Assembly (NCBI RefSeq): GCF_022539665.2
Contig: NC_081333.1
Location: 2,232,001 to 2,296,000, forward strand
Source of the DNA: Daphnia carinata
Taxonomy: Eukaryota; Arthropoda; Branchiopoda; Diplostraca; Daphniidae
Direction of reading: 5' to 3'
Length of the DNA stretch: 64,000 nt
In this document: positions 58,801 through 64,000 of the stretch, in pieces
Numbering within the stretch: position 1 is the stretch's first letter
Layout of the letters: every line of letters starts with the position of its first letter
Program-made: the position numbers and the translations under genes
The notes under the pieces: model-generated
What the model was told of the DNA's origin: nothing
The model's input: only the letters and a program-made list of their open reading frames with translations
Database searches by the model: none

Positions 58801-59255
58801 CACTTGGGAAACGAGTGGCCCGAAATCTTTGACAAAAGAAAATAGTTCACTTAACACCAATTTCACAACATTTACGAATGAAGGACTGTTCACGCAACTC
58901 ACGCTAGATAAATCATTATTCCATATAGACGAGGCCCAATGACGAAGCGTGACAAGAAACCTAGTGGCGACCACACCCTAAATTGTGCAGCTCTTGGCCA
59001 GCCAGTGACGCGTACATGTATGCCTCATACTGTCGTATATGCAAATCGCGACTTAGCATCCAACGTCACTCTATTATTAACACCACCCCGTCTTGAATTC
59101 TACGGACTTCGCATGAGATTCGAAGAAATAGAATTATCAGCAAGCTGTATAGTCAGTAAGCTAAACATCAAGTACCATGGATAAACAACTGAACACTCCC
59201 TTGTTTTGCAATTTGCTGTCCCAGCAAAATACAATTTGAATAGGACATGCTAAAT
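52806..59255. other. Long gene-poor region upstream of the allatostatin-C receptor
   Basis: About 6.4 kb with no supported coding exon. The receptor's 5' untranslated exon or exons and promoter must lie here or further up. A 160-residue minus-strand frame (53690-54172) has no recognisable motif. A perfect CRE octamer is at 54209-54216. The rest is AT-rich with poly-A/T tracts. Confidence 0.4.
54209..54216. promoter_or_regulatory. Perfect cAMP response element upstream of AstC-R
   Basis: TGACGTCA, followed 6 bases later by a second half-like GGACGTCG. It lies about 1.4 kb upstream of the receptor start codon. Eight-base sites arise by chance about once per 65 kb, so one match is weak evidence on its own. 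Confidence 0.3.
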
Positions 59256-59327
59256 TGGAGTTGATGGGGATTGAACCCCTGCCTTCTCACATGCAAAGCG
59301 AGCACTCTACCACTGAGTTACCACCCC
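59256..59327 (-). tRNA. tRNA-Ala(UGC), possibly degenerate
   Basis: On the minus strand a 72-base cloverleaf starts GGGGTGGTAACTCAGTGGTA and ends ATCAACTCCA. The D stem ACTC/GAGT is perfect, the anticodon stem CTCGC/GTGAG encloses loop TTTGCAT (anticodon TGC, Ala), and the T arm has GGGTTCAATCCC. The acceptor stem begins with G-C pairs but I count one G-A mismatch there and one in the T stem (next to the outermost pair). The D stem carries a compensated change from the usual GCTC. G3-U70, the alanine identity pair, is present (G3 with T70). It may be functional or a recent pseudogene. Confidence 0.75.
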
Positions 59328-62300
59328 GTTGCTTCTATTAATCCCCAAATTGATTTCATTACTTGCATAATTGAAAAAAAAACAGTTGCCCTAGGTGGTA
59401 GTTTATGCTAAAGAAAACGCAACAGAGCAGGACGACATGTCTAATTCATTATTTGCTTGCCGTTGGGTTCACAGAGAAATACCCGGAAAAGTGGAAGTTT
59501 CAGCTCATTGAGAACACGTAAGACGGAGGCAAGAAAACAAACAACCAATTCACGTTGATCTTTTTTTCAGAGAAGATAAATGGAGAAATAAGAATGAAAT
59601 TTTCAAACTTCAATAGAAAATGTAGCCGAGAAACGATCATCTCAACTCACTTTGCCAGAATGTATAGTTTTTGTGTGTCTTTGTTCACACAATAGAGAAG
59701 AGTGTTCGCCAAGTCCCGTTAAGAGACTGGCGATCTTATAAACAACTCGGGAGACCCGAGTAATCGCAAGAGAGACATCAGGAACTGAGATTGGGCGGTT
59801 GAATTCAAACATTTGTTCAGAGGACGTGTCTCGGCGCCATCGACGCGTTGCCACCGTCTGTCCACAGTATAAACGGGCACGATCGTTTGTTTTCTTAACC
59901 AAGTAAACTTCTACCATTGTCGTTTTCTTGAACAAGGAAAAAGAGTTTACGAACCTATCAGGCAGGATCACAGACCGGAAATCGAAATAGAGGACAGTGC
60001 CAAAGGGACGCACTGTTGACAATCGCGGCCGTTCTATTCTTTGTATTTTGCAGTAATCTATCGGGCCCACGCTATTTCTTTTGCCACACACAGTTTAAAG
60101 TATATAGCTCAACTAGACGATCATTTGACTGTTACTAAATCGCAATGCAGCATTGATAGCATTAATTTGAATATTTCAAACCGTCGTATGTTATGTAGAA
60201 GTGCTGGGTGTGTTGATTGCAAGGCTTAACGTTCAGCTGGCTGATGTGTCATGAATGTTCTCCGAATTTCGTCATTTCCATTTAAACTCTTGTTTTTTGA
60301 TGATGCTTTTGCCAACTACTCGGGCGTCATTGAAGACGCAATGGGCGAACGAAATGCGCGTTAATTATGTGGCCCTGGAATTTTATTTTGAATACCAGGC
60401 CATTTTCCTTCATAGACGTCGTATATATACAGTAAGTACCGCTATTCTGTTTTTTTTTCTTCTTTAATACCCGATATCCGTCGTTCGACGCATATAACTT
60501 TGGGCGAACTTTCCTCTCAGAATTGAGCACATACCATACGAAAAGAAAAGTGGAATTTTATTGACGCTTGGTCGTTTTCTCAAGCCTATTTCTCGCCACT
60601 TAGGCAGCTAATCTATGACAATAATAGGCCTTGTGGAGGATGGATTAATAAAGTCAACGTCTATACTTATGAAGGATGTAATCGATTTTATAGCCTGCAT
60701 ATATACATATAATGTTTATTCGCCTACGTTGATACGTGACAATGAACGCAAGCCAGAGCGTATCGAATTTCCAATGATTGTGTGCTTGTTTTTTATAACG
60801 TTGTTATTATTTAGGTTCAGCAAAAGTTTAGACATGATGCAATCAAGCGGGATGGCTTTAAACACATAGCTTAAGGCAAGTTTGGGATAGCAGATATATA
60901 TATATATATTTTCTCATAAACTAAAAATCCAAGTTGGACAGCGATTAACTATCCGCGTTGTTATGGTCGTGCGAAAGGCTCACCTTCTAACGCATAGTCG
61001 TAACTCATTCACAAAGTGTACTATATATAGCTTGTCAAAAAAATAAATCATGATCGCTGACTACACTGCTGACCCGTCTTACAGGTCAGCACCCCAGTTT
61101 CATTGAGTTCCTAAAGATATCACATAATCTTACGACACATACAGTGCGCTATTTCTTGAGGGAAATGTTTAATAACAAATGGATTTGGTGGGTCACTTTT
61201 TGAGCGAGTCCTGATTAAAAAAAAAAGGCGGTGGGGATCAAGAAGATAGATCCCATTGTGATTTGAATACAAAGTCATAACTGCATATATTGTCAAAGGT
61301 TAAAAGACGCCGAGAAGAAACTTTAGCATAATGCATAAACTGGACTAGGAAGGTCATAGACTCAAACGCTCAGGTATTCCATATAAATCCTTGTGCATAG
61401 AAAAGAAAAATGTAAAGCGTTTAAATTATTGATTTACTGATCCTTCTCACGCAGAAGATATAGGGCTATACAGAATAGCTTGATGTTTGTTTAACATGAG
61501 TTGACCTCAATCTGTCTATCCTAATGTAACGGTATCCACTCCAATTCTCTTTTATAACCCATTGTGTCCATTTTTCTCGATTTTGATGCTGTCACGATCG
61601 CAACCATCCATCATTAGTTCTTCAAACTCTCTTGTCCATTCAATTTCGTGCTATCTTCTCATACATGCATTAAAACTGACTAACGAAGACTTCTACTATC
61701 CTCGTGTTCCATCGTAGATCTTTCATGACCATTTTTCGATACTCTCAATAGCAAAGGTGTTCGGCCTGTAAACGATATGTCTGGTATCACTAGTCAATTA
61801 TGGCAAGAAGAAGAAGGAACGCGAAAGGAAGAAGCAAAAAACTTATTACGCAAATTGATCTCCCACCAACTTGTTTTCGTATCCGACCAGTGGACGCGTT
61901 TGATGTCGTGAATACGCCTAATGTTTTAGCGTATAAATCATCTAATGGTTCTAGCGACTATCCAAAGTTGAGGAAATCCTAGGGAACGCCATTGGACCCA
62001 TTGTTTTACGATCCATCAATCCACCTTCCAGTAATTAAAGAACCACTCACTTGGGATGTTTATGGGTTAGACCATTCGCGCTGAAAGTGCTTTGATCTTG
62101 TTTTATTTTAAAATCTAAACGCAATGGAAAACTAAAATTTTATTCGGAATTAGCGTTTCGCTTTGGTGGGTTTGACCGAATTCAAAGTTAAAATTTTTAA
62201 GACCAACGTTGTGTACAAAAAGTCTGGCTTAAAAAGTTGGGCTTAAAGTTTTGTTTATTTCGATTTTGTTTAGGATCCCAAATAGTCGATTTCATGTTTA

Positions 62301-64000
62301 CGTCAGACTTGCATTTCAGAGTTATTTGAATTAAAAAAATTGTTACTCGGAATGTCAGTCGTATGTTTTCTTTTGACGTTATTCATAAAATTGTTCTTAC
62401 AAAAGTGTTTGGGTTTATCGTATACGTCTTTCGGGTTCGAAACGATGAAACCTAAAATTCAGCAACTCATACAAGTATAGCTTAAAATGATAACAATTAA
62501 TAAAAAGTTATCTTTTCTTTCTCACATTTCGCATTGCAAAGAGGGAAACGGGATTTTACGCTTGGTCTCCGTTTGGTTTTTTGAATAGCTTCCCTCTTTT
62601 GTTGGATTGTTCCTTTCACAGAAATGTGGCGTATAGCGAAAACGCCAACAGCCAAAACAAGTCTCGTTTCAATATTCCGGCTGGGGGCCATTAGTTGTCT
62701 TGTATTTGTTACATAGGCAGCGTATACAGGACACATTTTGCCAATGTTGGTTGCCTCCTGGCAACACTCAAAAGATATCAGTTTTTAAGTAGCATTCGAG
62801 TCTATGTATTCTATCGACGATATGTAGAGCTTATTTTTTTTTTCTAATGATATCGGCGATATGGTATGGTTGAACAGACCACTCGTTTGGCGAGTATCCA
62901 GATAAAAATTCAACAGCCACAATGAAAGATATACTACTCGCAATTTTTCAAAAGTCCTCCAACAGTAAAAATTTGGCTTGTGGGTTCGAAAAAATACGCC
63001 GATGATGTGTATGACTGGGCAGTGGGTATTTCACACGCCACTACACAATCCATAGTAGACTGCGGGCCTTCCTGAAAACTCATCCGTTTCTGCATGGATG
63101 AGATGTTACACAGAGTTGATTGTACATGGCAAGAAAAGTCTACGGTTGAAGGAAAAAAAAAATCCTATCGCTTTCACTGATTTGTATGTACAACTGCATC
63201 TTTTTATATCGTTCTCATTTTTATTCTCTTTCTCTGAATAAAAATAGCGGCGACGTACTATATGCAAAAAATATTTCCATAGTCTTGTCCCGCAAGCAGT
63301 CAATTTGATGTCTCCAATATAACGGTGATCATCGATGCGTTTGTTTGTGCATGTGTGCCAAAGAAATAACAACAAAAATCGATAAAAAAATAAGCAGGGA
63401 ACTCCACGGACATGATAATAACCTTCTTTTTAAGTTGGTCGTTGCATTCATTCGTTTGACTACGAAAAAAAAAAAAAGAAAGGGCGGGAGCAGTGACCAC
63501 TGTGCTTGTAAAGGAAAGAGCTCTAGACAAGCCTTGTTGGTTATGCTTTTATTTTGCTTTTGTTTGTTCACTTTTCTCGGGTGTTGACAGGACTTTGCAT
63601 CAGTTCGACAGGCGGCCTCTCTATATTTACACAAAAGGATGAGGTCCCTATAGAGGTATTTTAAGTTACTCTTCGTCTAGACAATGGATCAATAATAAAG
63701 CAATTCCCCCATTTTCAATTGTTTACTACAACACTGTTTCATTTCCCCCTTCGTCGCATTAATTGGTAATAATTGACGTGAAATCGAGTTTCTGATATTT
63801 TCGCTGTCGGTGGAATAAAAGACGATTAGTCTTTAGGAGAAACTGGGAATCCGCCGACGTAACTCCGGTGCTGATTCTACGCAATTTGCGATCTCTCAAC
63901 AATCAACGAGAAGTTTCAAATAATTGTTTTTAAAAATTCTTATTCCACTGCAAACTACGCTCAGCTTCTCCTCTCACACGCTGGTTCACGTCCGAGTCAT
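59328..64000. other. Gene-poor region at the right end
   Basis: About 4.7 kb with no recognised gene. Two points are listed as findings: a minus-strand TATA-like box and strong splice donor near 59740-59650, and overlapping short frames at 61775-62090. A (TA)n run lies at 60894-60909. The last 300 bases contain no open frame I can support. Confidence 0.35.
60894..60909. repeat. (TA)n microsatellite
   Basis: Uninterrupted alternating AT/TA run of about 16 bases. Confidence 0.75.

Noticed and set aside
59642-60091. 149-codon minus-strand frame
   Set aside because: No motif recognised. The donor site at its end is better explained as a possible untranslated exon.

Overview
This is a gene-dense nuclear window from an animal. 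The spliceosomal introns are mostly about 55-80 bases long with GT-AG ends. The combination of a C-X6-C-X18-C-X2-C chemosensory protein, an allatostatin-C receptor, TATA plus TCAGT-type initiators and very compact genes points to a pancrustacean, most likely a branchiopod such as Daphnia. That assignment is an inference from gene families and intron size, not from a marker gene.

Layout. 1-11221 (-): MICAL redox enzyme, cut at its 3' end by the window edge. 13228-13867 (+): a NACHO/TMEM35-like receptor chaperone. 14134-15570 (-): a divergent cathepsin B. 16890-21013 (+): two single-exon secreted low-complexity proteins in tandem, one E/R/K-rich and one collagen-like, which share terminal modules and promoter layout. 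21167-23444 (-): STK40 pseudokinase, head-to-head with 23863-26935 (+) PAXBP1/GCFC. 27529-35683 (-): a BRWD/PHIP WD-bromodomain protein, head-to-head with 36555-37984 (+) HINFP. 38366-38778 (-): chemosensory protein. 43198-43687 (-): RpS29, head-to-head with 44106-45863 (+) ZPR1. 49551-52805 (-): allatostatin-C receptor. From 52.8 kb to the end the window is nearly gene-free apart from one tRNA-Ala-like element on the minus strand at 59256-59327.

Most genes here are conserved and unrelated in pathway: actin oxidation, receptor folding, proteolysis, kinase scaffolding, splicing/transcription, chromatin reading, histone-gene transcription, translation and peptide signalling. Three pairs share short divergent promoters. 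The least explained element is the tandem pair at 16.9-21.0 kb. Both proteins have a signal peptide, a short APSG(S/T)SI-type strand and a C-terminal C-P-x-G-Y-Q-F-N hairpin, but they carry completely different structural middles: a charged helix plus Thr/Glu mucin-like region in one, a collagen triple helix ending in GPCC in the other. I treat this as a candidate undescribed extracellular-matrix, glue or cuticle family.

Exon limits were read by eye from splice consensus, reading-frame phase and similarity to families I know. They may be off by a base or a few codons where noted.
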